In this document: positions 1-5,560 of the stretch, piece after piece
Numbering within the stretch: the first letter of the stretch is position 1
Layout: each line of letters opens with the position of its first letter
Source of the DNA: Deltaproteobacteria bacterium
GTDB taxonomy: Bacteria; Desulfobacterota; JADFXK01
Length of the DNA stretch: 10,775 nucleotides
NCBI GenBank assembly: GCA_015233295.1
Contig: JADFYC010000092.1
Coordinates: forward strand, 1 to 10,775
Direction: 5' to 3'
Made by a program: the position numbers and the translations under genes
Notes under the pieces: model-generated
The model's input: the letters and a program-made list of their open reading frames with translations, nothing else
Told to the model about the DNA's origin: nothing
Databases searched by the model: none

Positions 1-2
1 AA

Positions 3-815
3 GTCAACCAGCGCCTCCCTGATTTACCCGGAAATGACAACCTTAAAGAGATTGAAATTATATCCTCGCCTGAAGAGGGTCAGGGCGTCGTCTTTTGCCG
101 GTTCACCCTCGGTGCAAAGCCAGGAAATAAAACGGACTGGGCAAGAATTGCCGATGCCTGTTCCAGTGTTAAAGCATTCGTCGTAGCCACAGGTGACCAG
201 ATCATGGTTGTGCCGGGTCAGGAGGCCGGATTACGGTACACGTTCATCGTAGGAAGCGGTCAGACGGAAAAAAAATTAACTTACCAGTTGCCGCCAGGGG
301 TCTTTACCCAGTCCAACTTGGGGATGAATCAGGAGTTGATCAACCTGGTGGTCAAACTGGCCCAGACCCGGAAGGATGATACCGTCTGGGATCTTTTTTG
401 CGGCGCCGGGAATTTCTCCTTACCGCTGGCCCTGACGGCCGGTCAATTGACCGGAGTAGAATTCTCCCCGACCGCCATCCAAAATGCCGATCACAACGCG
501 GAGATCAACGGATTAGACAACTGCCGGTTTCTGGTCGGCCGGGTAGATAAATTCCTGGCCGGATCACGGCAGAGGACAGGCCGTCCGTCTATTGTCGTCT
601 TGGATCCGCCGCGGGAAGGCGCCGCCGGACTGGGCCGTCAGATGGACAAGATCAGGCCCGACCGGATCATCTATGTTTCTTGTAATCCGGCTACCCTGGC
701 CAGGGACGCCGCTCATCTCCACAAGGCCGACTATAGGCTGTCCCGTCTAGAAGTGTTAGATATGTTCCCCCAGACTCATCACTTGGAGACCATTGCTCTA
801 TTTGAACCGATTTAA
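3..815 (+). CDS. rlmD: 23S rRNA (uracil-5-)-methyltransferase, RlmD/RumA family (5' end outside window)
   Basis: SAM-dependent enzyme of the TrmA/RlmD (RumA) family that makes 5-methyluridine in 23S rRNA. The reading frame is open from base 3, so only the C-terminal 270 residues are here; the TRAM domain and the iron-sulphur cysteines expected upstream are not visible. Residue numbers are within this fragment. The family hallmark FxQxNxxxN is seen as FTQSNLGMN (101-109). It is followed by SAM motif I, DLFCGAGNFS (130-139), and by LDPPREGA (200-207). The catalytic nucleophile is in YVSCNPATLARD (Cys227), and the C-terminal HLETIALFEP supplies the expected general base, Glu262. All core residues are intact, so the enzyme should be active. 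The family is certain. Which uridine it modifies, or whether it is another TrmA-family paralogue, cannot be fixed without the N-terminus. No convincing terminator follows, only a 5-bp hairpin (816-833) without a T run. Confidence 0.93.
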   Translation, partial: VNQRLPDLPGNDNLKEIEIISSPEEGQGVVFCRFTLGAKPGNKTDWARIADACSSVKAFVVATGDQIMVVPGQEAGLRYTFIVGSGQTEKKLTYQLPPGVFTQSNLGMNQELINLVVKLAQTRKDDTVWDLFCGAGNFSLPLALTAGQLTGVEFSPTAIQNADHNAEINGLDNCRFLVGRVDKFLAGSRQRTGRPSIVVLDPPREGAAGLGRQMDKIRPDRIIYVSCNPATLARDAAHLHKADYRLSRLEVLDMFPQTHHLETIALFEPI

Positions 816-1164
816 CGCCACCGGCATCTGGCGATTCGGTCCTGGGTTTAGGGTGAGCTACATTTTTATCATGATGAGCTTCCTATCCGGCTGGTCATTA
901 GTTCTTGCAGCGAGGCCAGATCGATGCTATATCTCTTTACAGCTTTTCAATCCGAAGGGTCTTGAACCGCTGGACCTTACAGAGTGACCGAACGGGGAAC
1001 ATATACCTGGAACGGTCATAACTGTCATTTTTCGGGATGACTTGGTTGCAGGTTACTCGTTGCTTGTTGCCGGTTGTCTTCAACAACTCAATGACATTGT
1101 TCAACAAGCAACCAGCAACAATTATAGGAATTAATTTTCTAAACTCCATCCATACCGTTGCACC
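816..1164. other. Spacer between rlmD and gcvT
   Basis: This stretch of about 350 bases holds no convincing gene. An open frame at 793-987 overlaps the rlmD stop, has no ribosome binding site and gives no recognisable protein. The notable content is the inverted heptad-repeat structure at 1044-1122. Directly downstream, TATAGG (1123-1128) could be a weak -10 element for gcvT, with a 50-base leader. A second weak candidate is TTGCAG (905-910), 17 bases, TATATC (928-933). Neither is strong enough to call alone. Confidence 0.5.
1044..1122. repeat. Inverted arrays of an imperfect 7-bp repeat (GGTTGCT-like)
   Basis: Five consecutive heptads read ggttgca, ggttact, cgttgct, tgttgcc, ggttgtc (1044-1078). 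After a 23-base gap come three heptads of the complementary type: caacaag, caaccag, caacaat (1102-1122). The arms 1059-1076 and 1102-1119 pair at 15 of 18 positions around a 25-base loop. The loop itself contains the interrupted palindrome CAATG-A-CATTG (1089-1099). The result is a long imperfect hairpin or cruciform upstream of gcvT. No T run follows, so it is not a classical terminator. It could be a small dispersed repeat or slippage product; nothing in this window shows a second copy. Confidence 0.6.
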
Positions 1165-1170
1165 GGAGGG
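1165..1170 (+). promoter_or_regulatory. Ribosome binding site fixing the gcvT start
   Basis: GGAGGG lies 8 bases before the ATG at 1179. The same frame is open back to a TTG at 1158, but this Shine-Dalgarno lies inside that extension and no site precedes the TTG. The ATG at 1179 is therefore preferred. Confidence 0.8.
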
Positions 1171-1178
1171 ACGTCACG

Positions 1179-2267
1179 ATGAATCTCCCTGAGTCCAATA
1201 GATCAACTCCGCTGTATCAGGAGCACCTGGCCCTAAAGGCCAAGATGGGGCCTTTTTCAGGGTGGGACATGCCCATCTGGTATGCGGGTATTATCTCCGA
1301 ACACGAAGCTTGCCGGACCAAGGCCGTGGTTTTTGATACCGGGCATATGGGGATCATAACCGTGTCGGGCCGGGGTGCCGCTGCGGCCTTAGACCGGCTG
1401 GTGACGGCTAAAGTCGCGGCCTTGCCGGTGGGTCGGGCCAAGTATGGTTTTCTGCTGGATCCGGCAGGCGGCATCCGGGATGATCTGATCTGGTTCAAAC
1501 GGGGTGAAGATGATCTGCTGGTGGTAACCAACGCCGGCACAGCGGAAGATGATCTTAACCGGCTTCGGTCAAAACTCCCGGTTGAAGTCCAGGTGAACAG
1601 TCAGGCCGGGTTATTGACTAAGTTGGATGTGCAGGGTCCGGCGGCCGGCCCGGTGCTGAGAGAAATCTTTGGCCTGGATGTTTCTACATTGAAATATTTT
1701 ACGTTTGTAGAGACTTCGGTGAAAAACGTAGCGGTCATGCTCAGCGCCACGGGATACACCGGTGGGCCGGGTTTCGAGCTGATTTTCCCTCAGGAAGAGG
1801 CGACGAGCTTTTGGCGGCAACTACTGGCCCATCCTTTAGTTTCTCCGGCCGGCTTAGGCGCCCGCGACACCTTGCGGTTGGAGGCGGGACTGCCCCTTTA
1901 TGGAATGGATATCGACAAATCAAGGACTCCTGTGGAAGCGGCCAGGATGAAATTTGTGGAACTGCACAAAGACTTCGTGGGAAAAGAGGCCCTGTTGACG
2001 CGGCTGGAGGCCGGGCCGTCTCAATTACTTGTTTTTTTTATTACTGATGGCCGTCGCGCCGTCAGACATGGGCACCCCATCCTGGATTTAAGCCGGAAAG
2101 AAGCCGGCGTGGTAACCAGCGCAGCCTTCATCCCTGGATTGAACAAGGTCGTCGGAATGGGTTATGTCGGTCCCGCCCTGGCTCACCCAGGGACAGACGT
2201 GATCATTAAAACGGAACGATGGGAAGTCAAGGCGACCGTGGCTGCACCAGGGGTCAACAAAAAATAG
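1179..2267 (+). CDS. gcvT: Glycine cleavage system T protein (aminomethyltransferase)
   Basis: T protein transfers the methylene group from the aminomethyl-lipoyl arm of H protein to tetrahydrofolate and releases ammonia (EC 2.1.2.10). At 362 residues it has the usual family length. Family landmarks in order: TPLYQEHLALKAKM with SGWDMPIWY near the N-terminus, FDTGHMG (52-58; many T proteins have FDVSHMG), GGIRDDLIW with the Asp101-Asp102 pair at the catalytic aspartate position, LDVQGP (149-154), ATGYTG (190-195), GLGARDTLRLEAG (225-237), and DFVGKEAL. The late motif GxxTSGxxSPxL reads GVVTSAAFIPGL (310-321), so one Gly and the Ser are replaced. No gcvH or gcvP is visible nearby, so the gene is separate from its partners or serves a related aminomethyl transfer. 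It heads a three-gene run on this strand. The family is secure; the exact substrate role is likely but not proven. Confidence 0.85.
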   Translation: MNLPESNRSTPLYQEHLALKAKMGPFSGWDMPIWYAGIISEHEACRTKAVVFDTGHMGIITVSGRGAAAALDRLVTAKVAALPVGRAKYGFLLDPAGGIRDDLIWFKRGEDDLLVVTNAGTAEDDLNRLRSKLPVEVQVNSQAGLLTKLDVQGPAAGPVLREIFGLDVSTLKYFTFVETSVKNVAVMLSATGYTGGPGFELIFPQEEATSFWRQLLAHPLVSPAGLGARDTLRLEAGLPLYGMDIDKSRTPVEAARMKFVELHKDFVGKEALLTRLEAGPSQLLVFFITDGRRAVRHGHPILDLSRKEAGVVTSAAFIPGLNKVVGMGYVGPALAHPGTDVIIKTERWEVKATVAAPGVNKK

Positions 2268-2329
2268 AGTAACGCTATCCGACCGGTTAAATAGGGCCAA
2301 GGGTGAATGCTTTGTTCCTCCGGCGGGGT

Positions 2330-2345
2330 CTCGGCCAGGGCCGAG
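2330..2345 (+). other. GC-rich hairpin downstream of gcvT
   Basis: CTCGGC (2330-2335) pairs with GCCGAG (2340-2345) around a 4-base loop, in the 123-base gap between gcvT and the next gene. No T run follows, so it is not a convincing terminator. It might mark an RNA-processing or 3'-stabilising stem within an operon. Confidence 0.4.
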
Positions 2346-2390
2346 GCGTGATCACCGCTGGTTAGATTAACTCAATAACATGGTAAGATA

Positions 2391-3107
2391 ATGGCGGAAG
2401 ATGATCTGATTGCGGCCTTAACCATGGCGGTTAAAGAAGAGGTCGTTGAAAACTACCTGTACAACCGCCGGTTGACCCTGACTCAGATAGAGGATATTGA
2501 CGAAAGGGCCAGGCTAGTCAAAAAACTGGAGCAAAATCTAGTTAATGGATTTGCCCGCATCTACGGTCTTCTCTTGAAAAAGAGATATCTTCCCGTTTTA
2601 CTAAATATTTTAGGTCTTGATGAAGCGCCGTTCTATGATCGGTGTTCCAAGCGCCCCGGCTTTCCCCGGATCGGTTTAATCCGGGTTTGGAGCCTGACTG
2701 CCCGGGGAAAGTATAAAAAGCTGCTGTTCAAATCATATGAATGGCTGTGCCAGGCCGGGACTCAATTTGATGCCGCTTACCAGGATTTAAAGAAAGATTG
2801 TGCTGCGGTGAATTACAATATCAGAAAGTTCCGGGCCGATTTTGATATTCTATGTATTATGAGTTTTCTCAAAGGGATGGATATAGCCGAGTTGGAAAAG
2901 AAATATTTCCTAGGAGAAAATTTTGATGCCAAAGAAATTGGCTCGTTGGAACGGTCTATGTACATCAGGGATATCAAATGGGAGGCCATTGACCTGACCC
3001 CGCCGCCTGACCTGCCGCCGCCCGATCAAGTCAAGGAATCCATAGAACACCTGGCCGATCGAATTTTTGCTGAAAACCCCGGTAAAATAAAAAAAATCTT
3101 GAAATGA
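2391..3107 (+). CDS. Conserved-looking hypothetical protein, 238 residues
   Basis: I do not recognise this protein. It appears soluble and mostly helical, with no signal peptide and no membrane segment. It is rich in charged residues: KKLEQN near the N-terminus, LLKKRYLP at about 61-68, and LEKKYFLGENF near 170. It contains scattered cysteines that form no clear metal motif. A short proline-rich hinge (PPPDLPPP, 204-211) precedes a basic tail ending KIKKILK. Codon use matches the flanking genes, and the frame fills the space between gcvT and the kinase, so it is very likely a real gene. The site before the ATG is weak (GGTAAG, 3 bases away). Its stop is 9 bases before the kinase start, which suggests co-transcription and perhaps translational coupling. 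No function can be assigned from sequence. Confidence 0.8.
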   Translation: MAEDDLIAALTMAVKEEVVENYLYNRRLTLTQIEDIDERARLVKKLEQNLVNGFARIYGLLLKKRYLPVLLNILGLDEAPFYDRCSKRPGFPRIGLIRVWSLTARGKYKKLLFKSYEWLCQAGTQFDAAYQDLKKDCAAVNYNIRKFRADFDILCIMSFLKGMDIAELEKKYFLGENFDAKEIGSLERSMYIRDIKWEAIDLTPPPDLPPPDQVKESIEHLADRIFAENPGKIKKILK

Positions 3108-3116
3108 TATCACGCT

Positions 3117-4196
3117 ATGCCTGATTTGTTATTGCCGCGTGTGGCCGCCGCAGATGACGACCGGATAGGGGAGGTCGGCCTAATATTGGCCGCCCATTAC
3201 GACCTGGGGCAGGTGCTCAGGTCTCAAGCCCTGACCGGAGGCCGGATCAACCGGACCTGGCGTGTCGATACGGACCGGGGGGCCTATGTCGTGCAGCGGC
3301 TGCACCCCGTTTTTGGTGGGGATGGTCACGTGGTTGAGAATGCCCGCCGGGTGACGGATCATCTGGCTGCCAAAGGTATCCTGGCCCCTCAAATTGTCCC
3401 GGCCGGATCCGGGCGGACCTTCGTATCCGATCAGGAGACCAGACTGTGGCGGGTAATGACCTTCATTCAAGGCAACCCGGCCCCGGACAGGACTCCGAAA
3501 ACGGTGTTCGAAGCCGGCCGGGTTCTCGGTAAATGGCACCGGGTTATGAGTGACAACCCACCCGAGTTACTTTCCGTCCCCCCGGCGGCCTATATGCACG
3601 GTCATCCTCTGGTCGTGGCTGAATTTCAGCAGGCGATAAAGAAGCACCACCATACTGATAAATATCGTCACGTCCAAGAGGTTATCGCCGTTCTTCAAGG
3701 CCATCTGGCCGCCTGGCCAGACCAGAACTACGGCCCGGTAGGTGTCGTCCACGGTGATCCCAAGTGGGAGAATATCCTGTTTGATGAATTTGGCCGGGGC
3801 CTGTGCTTAATTGATCTGGACACCATTCATTTGGGCTTTCCAGTATTGGAGGTGGCCGACGGGTTGCGTTCCTGGTCCGCTTTGGCTGGTCAAAAGCCTT
3901 TGGACACAGATTTGCTGGAGGCTGGATTGGCAGGATACATCAAGGAATTTTCAGAGCTGGCTTCATCCATAGGACGATTTTTAGTGGCCGGGCTGAAACG
4001 GGTCGTGCTGGAACTGATTTTGCGTTACCTGACCGATTATTTTGAGGAGTCATATTTTTTTTGGGATAGAAGTATGTTTCCTTCCCTGGCCGAGCAGAAC
4101 CTGGCTCATGCTCTGGCCCGAAAAACTATTTTGGATCAGGTGATGATCCAGGAAGACGGCCTGCTCCAGATGGTGACAAAACTGGCCGGCCATTAG
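3117..4196 (+). CDS. APH-fold phosphotransferase, N-acetylhexosamine 1-kinase-like
   Basis: A 359-residue member of the aminoglycoside phosphotransferase/choline kinase fold. The detailed wording resembles N-acetylhexosamine 1-kinases (NahK-type), which make sugar-1-phosphate from ATP. An N-terminal lobe carries TGGRINRTWRVDTDRGAYVV (40-59) in the nucleotide-loop position, then VQRLHPVF and ENARRVTDHL. The catalytic loop is VVHGDPKWENILFD (210-223), with Asp214 as the expected catalytic base and Asn219 as a metal ligand. The second metal motif is LIDLDT (231-236), with Asp235. All catalytic residues are present. The start has no clear Shine-Dalgarno and lies 9 bases after the preceding stop, suggesting coupled translation. 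An aminoglycoside-resistance role is unlikely given this kinship. The sugar or other alcohol substrate is unknown; homoserine or choline-type kinases are alternatives. Confidence 0.75.
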   Translation: MPDLLLPRVAAADDDRIGEVGLILAAHYDLGQVLRSQALTGGRINRTWRVDTDRGAYVVQRLHPVFGGDGHVVENARRVTDHLAAKGILAPQIVPAGSGRTFVSDQETRLWRVMTFIQGNPAPDRTPKTVFEAGRVLGKWHRVMSDNPPELLSVPPAAYMHGHPLVVAEFQQAIKKHHHTDKYRHVQEVIAVLQGHLAAWPDQNYGPVGVVHGDPKWENILFDEFGRGLCLIDLDTIHLGFPVLEVADGLRSWSALAGQKPLDTDLLEAGLAGYIKEFSELASSIGRFLVAGLKRVVLELILRYLTDYFEESYFFWDRSMFPSLAEQNLAHALARKTILDQVMIQEDGLLQMVTKLAGH

Positions 4197-4216
4197 ACGT
4201 AATTGCCTTCCGGGCT

Positions 4217-4735
4217 TTACTTCAGTATCCTTCGTGATCCGATGTACCTTTTGTCCCAATATTTTTCCTCAAGATATTCCTCCCGGACATGTTCACCCAC
4301 CCGGGGTGAATGAATAAATTTGCCATTACCCGTGTACAGTCCCACATGCAGATTCCCTTGGCTAAAAAAAGAAAAGAAGTTCCCTTTGTCGATCTTGAAG
4401 AAAACCAGGTCGGCCGGTTTGAGATCATCTTTCTTGACCTTCTCACCAGCCTTGAGTTGGTCTTCGGTAGTTCTGGGTAAAGGGACGTGGTGTTGCACAT
4501 AGACCCATTGGACAAAGCCGGAACAGTCAAATCCTTTTTGAGGATTGGCACCGCCCACACGGTAAAGATTTCCCAACTGACTCCGGGCGGTTTTGACCAC
4601 CCGAACCGCCATCCGGCCCTTTTTAGCGTCTTCTTCACGCTCAGTATACAAAGTCTTGTGCCCGGCACAGCCAACCAGGAAGGTCAGGGCCAGGGCCGCG
4701 ACAAGAGTCAATGCCGTTGTGGACTGTTTTATCAT
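4217..4735 (-). CDS. NlpC/P60-family lipoprotein (putative peptidoglycan endopeptidase)
   Basis: A 172-residue outer-membrane-type lipoprotein with a cysteine peptidase domain expected to cut peptide stems of peptidoglycan. The N-terminus is a typical lipoprotein signal: MIKQ, a hydrophobic stretch, then the lipobox LVGC with the lipidated Cys23. The NlpC/P60 domain follows: ARSQLGNLYRVGGANP leads to FDCSGFVQWVY with nucleophile Cys71. Then come LPRTTEDQLKAG, KPADLVFF, and NLHVGLYTGNGKFIHSP with His130 as base and His142 as the likely third residue. Length and order fit the single-domain Spr/NlpC type. No good ribosome binding site is visible, but an in-frame TAA lies just upstream and this is the only start giving a full signal peptide. 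It lies 53 bases beyond the tRNA terminator. It converges on the kinase gene with a 20-base gap and no obvious shared terminator. Confidence 0.9.
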   Translation of the reverse strand: MIKQSTTALTLVAALALTFLVGCAGHKTLYTEREEDAKKGRMAVRVVKTARSQLGNLYRVGGANPQKGFDCSGFVQWVYVQHHVPLPRTTEDQLKAGEKVKKDDLKPADLVFFKIDKGNFFSFFSQGNLHVGLYTGNGKFIHSPRVGEHVREEYLEEKYWDKRYIGSRRILK

Positions 4736-4787
4736 GGCGTTTGGGATTGGGTCGGACGAAGACTCGCTGGCCCTTTAGAAAACCAAA

Positions 4788-4816
4788 AACCCTTGGAAGC
4801 CTGAGCCTCAAGGGTT
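4788..4816 (-). terminator. Intrinsic terminator of the tRNA-Lys/tRNA-Glu transcript
   Basis: Read on the minus strand, a perfect 8-bp stem (AACCCTTG, 4816-4809, with CAAGGGTT, 4795-4788) encloses a 13-base loop and runs into TTTTTGGTTTTC. It lies 68 bases after the CCA end of tRNA-Glu. The plus-strand reading continues with AAATTTG and has no T run, so the structure should act on the minus strand only. It separates the tRNAs from the lipoprotein gene. Confidence 0.8.
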
Positions 4817-4884
4817 AAATTTGTGTCCGCTTTTATGTCCACAGGGATTCTGGTTGTTTTAAAAAGTTATCTTGTTGATTTATT

Positions 4885-4962
4885 TGGCGTCCCCAACCGG
4901 ATTTGAACCGGTGTTGCCGACGTGAAAGGCCGGTGTCCTGGACCAGGCTAGACGATGGGGAC
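4885..4962 (-). tRNA. tRNA-Glu (anticodon UUC)
   Basis: A complete 78-base cloverleaf folds on the minus strand. The acceptor is GTCCCCA/TGGGGAC, the D stem GTC(T)/(G)GAC, the anticodon stem CCGGC/GTCGG with loop CTTTCAC (anticodon TTC at 4926-4924), and the T arm ACCGG-TTCAAAT-CCGGT. The discriminator is G and the 3' CCA is encoded. The D loop is slightly enlarged (11 bases), accounting for the 78-base length. The sequence closely matches bacterial tRNA-Glu, including the GTCCCC acceptor. It is second in a two-tRNA unit, 50 bases after tRNA-Lys. Confidence 0.97.
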
Positions 4963-5012
4963 GTACCTATATAATAACACAGGTTATTGAGATCAACACC
5001 TGTTTTCTAATA

Positions 5013-5088
5013 TGGTGGGCCGTACTGGATTCGAACCAGTGACTCTCTGCTTAAAAGGCAGATACTCTACCGTCTGAGTTAACGGCCC
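5013..5088 (-). tRNA. tRNA-Lys (anticodon UUU)
   Basis: A complete 76-base cloverleaf folds on the minus strand. The acceptor is GGGCCGT/ACGGCCC, the D arm ACTC-AGACGGTA-GAGT, the anticodon arm TCTGC-CTTTTAA-GCAGA (anticodon TTT at 5055-5053), the variable loop 5 bases, and the T arm ACTGG-TTCGAAT-CCAGT. The discriminator is A and CCA is encoded. All stems pair without mismatch. It is the first gene of the tRNA pair. Confidence 0.98.
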
Positions 5089-5099
5089 GAACTGGCAAT

Positions 5100-5128
5100 A
5101 GCATAATTCGGGCTAGCGACTAAAAACA
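5100..5128 (-). promoter_or_regulatory. Candidate promoter of the tRNA pair (-10 only is convincing)
   Basis: On the minus strand TATGCT (5105-5100) matches the sigma70 -10 consensus at 4 of 6 positions. It would start transcription about 5 bases before the tRNA-Lys 5' end, the usual short tRNA leader. The -35 position 17 bases upstream reads TGTTTT, a poor match, so this is a tentative call. Confidence 0.35.
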
Positions 5129-5170
5129 CCATTAACCGTGACCACCAGTTTTAATGGGGCGGTTGGTAGA

Positions 5171-5220
5171 GGCGAGTAATTATCGCCGGCTGCACCCTGG
5201 CGTCAATATTTTTTTGTTTT
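5171..5220 (+). terminator. Terminator-like hairpin with a competing upstream stem
   Basis: CGCCGG (5184-5189) pairs with CTGGCG (5197-5202, one G-U pair) around a 7-base loop. A T-rich tract, TATTTTTTTGTTTT (5207-5220), follows a few bases later. An upstream segment GGCGA (5171-5175) can instead pair with TCGCC (5183-5187), taking the same bases. The two stems exclude each other, as in attenuators. No plus-strand gene immediately upstream explains a terminator here, and the gap before the T run weakens the call. Confidence 0.35.
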
Positions 5221-5361
5221 GCTCCGGATGACGATTGTTTTTATTTTTGTCCTTAATGAGATCGTCGCCGGCTGGGGTCGGCCACGCTGTTACAGTCCCG
5301 CCGAACACTTGGATGCTATTACCATCATCTTAATCGGCTGTCAAGAATATTAAGAAAAAAC

Positions 5362-5390
5362 TTGAAAACGACGCGCTTTTCCTGTAAATC
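5362..5390 (+). promoter_or_regulatory. Candidate sigma70 promoter for the UDPGP-like/DUF2298 pair
   Basis: TTGAAA (5362-5367, 5 of 6 to consensus) lies 17 bases before TAAATC (5385-5390, 3 of 6). Transcription would begin near 5397, leaving a leader of about 165 bases before the ATG at 5561. The weak -10 keeps confidence low. If right, the hairpins at 5171-5220 lie upstream of the transcript. Confidence 0.35.
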
Positions 5391-5560
5391 TTAAAACGTT
5401 AACTCATGGCTAGACCATTTGTCTTAACTTCAACCAAAGGGGCCGGCGCATGGAACAGGGCAATCGGTTCAACTTCGTCTGGATTTGGGGTCCATCCTTT
5501 CCGGCCTAATTGACCATCCTTAAGCGCATCCAGACTAATCTACCAACTTATGGAGATGGC

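Larger units (their letters stand above)
5089..5560. other. Spacer between the tRNA genes and the UDPGP-like gene
   Basis: About 470 bases without a supported gene. It contains the candidate tRNA promoter, a stem of CCATTAA (5129-5135) with TTAATGG (5151-5157), a terminator-like pair of hairpins (5171-5220), a 10-base direct repeat TCGCCGGCTG (5183-5192 and 5265-5274), and a candidate promoter (5362-5390). A 35-codon frame at 5406-5513 has no ribosome binding site and is not called. Confidence 0.5.

Noticed and set aside
793..987. Plus-strand open frame overlapping the end of rlmD
   Set aside because: No ribosome binding site, no recognisable protein features, and it overlaps the end of a solid gene. 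The antisense frame at 937-1149 is similarly unsupported and runs through the heptad repeats.
4183..4192. Perfect palindrome TGGCCGGCCA at the end of the kinase gene
   Set aside because: It has no loop for an RNA hairpin. GGCCGG-type strings are frequent across the genes here because of common GCC-GG codon pairs, so it is not a special signal.
3117..4196. Aminoglycoside resistance gene
   Set aside because: The phosphotransferase fold is shared, but the surrounding wording matches N-acetylhexosamine 1-kinase-like proteins and the locus has no resistance context.
4222..4674. Alternative minus-strand frame within the lipoprotein gene, and plus-strand frames 4320-4804
   Set aside because: These are shadows: the NlpC/P60 frame has a signal peptide, lipobox and full catalytic motifs.
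4885..5088. Integrated element at the tRNA genes
   Set aside because: No integrase, no repeated tRNA 3' fragment nearby, and both tRNAs are intact with normal flanks.
5406..5513. 35-codon frame upstream of the UDPGP-like gene, possible leader peptide
   Set aside because: No Shine-Dalgarno, no run of regulatory codons, and composition typical of chance reading; it ends 47 bases before the chosen downstream start.
5510..5560. TTG start adding 17 residues to the UDPGP-like protein
   Set aside because: No ribosome binding site before the TTG, while GGAG precedes the ATG at 5561 at good spacing.
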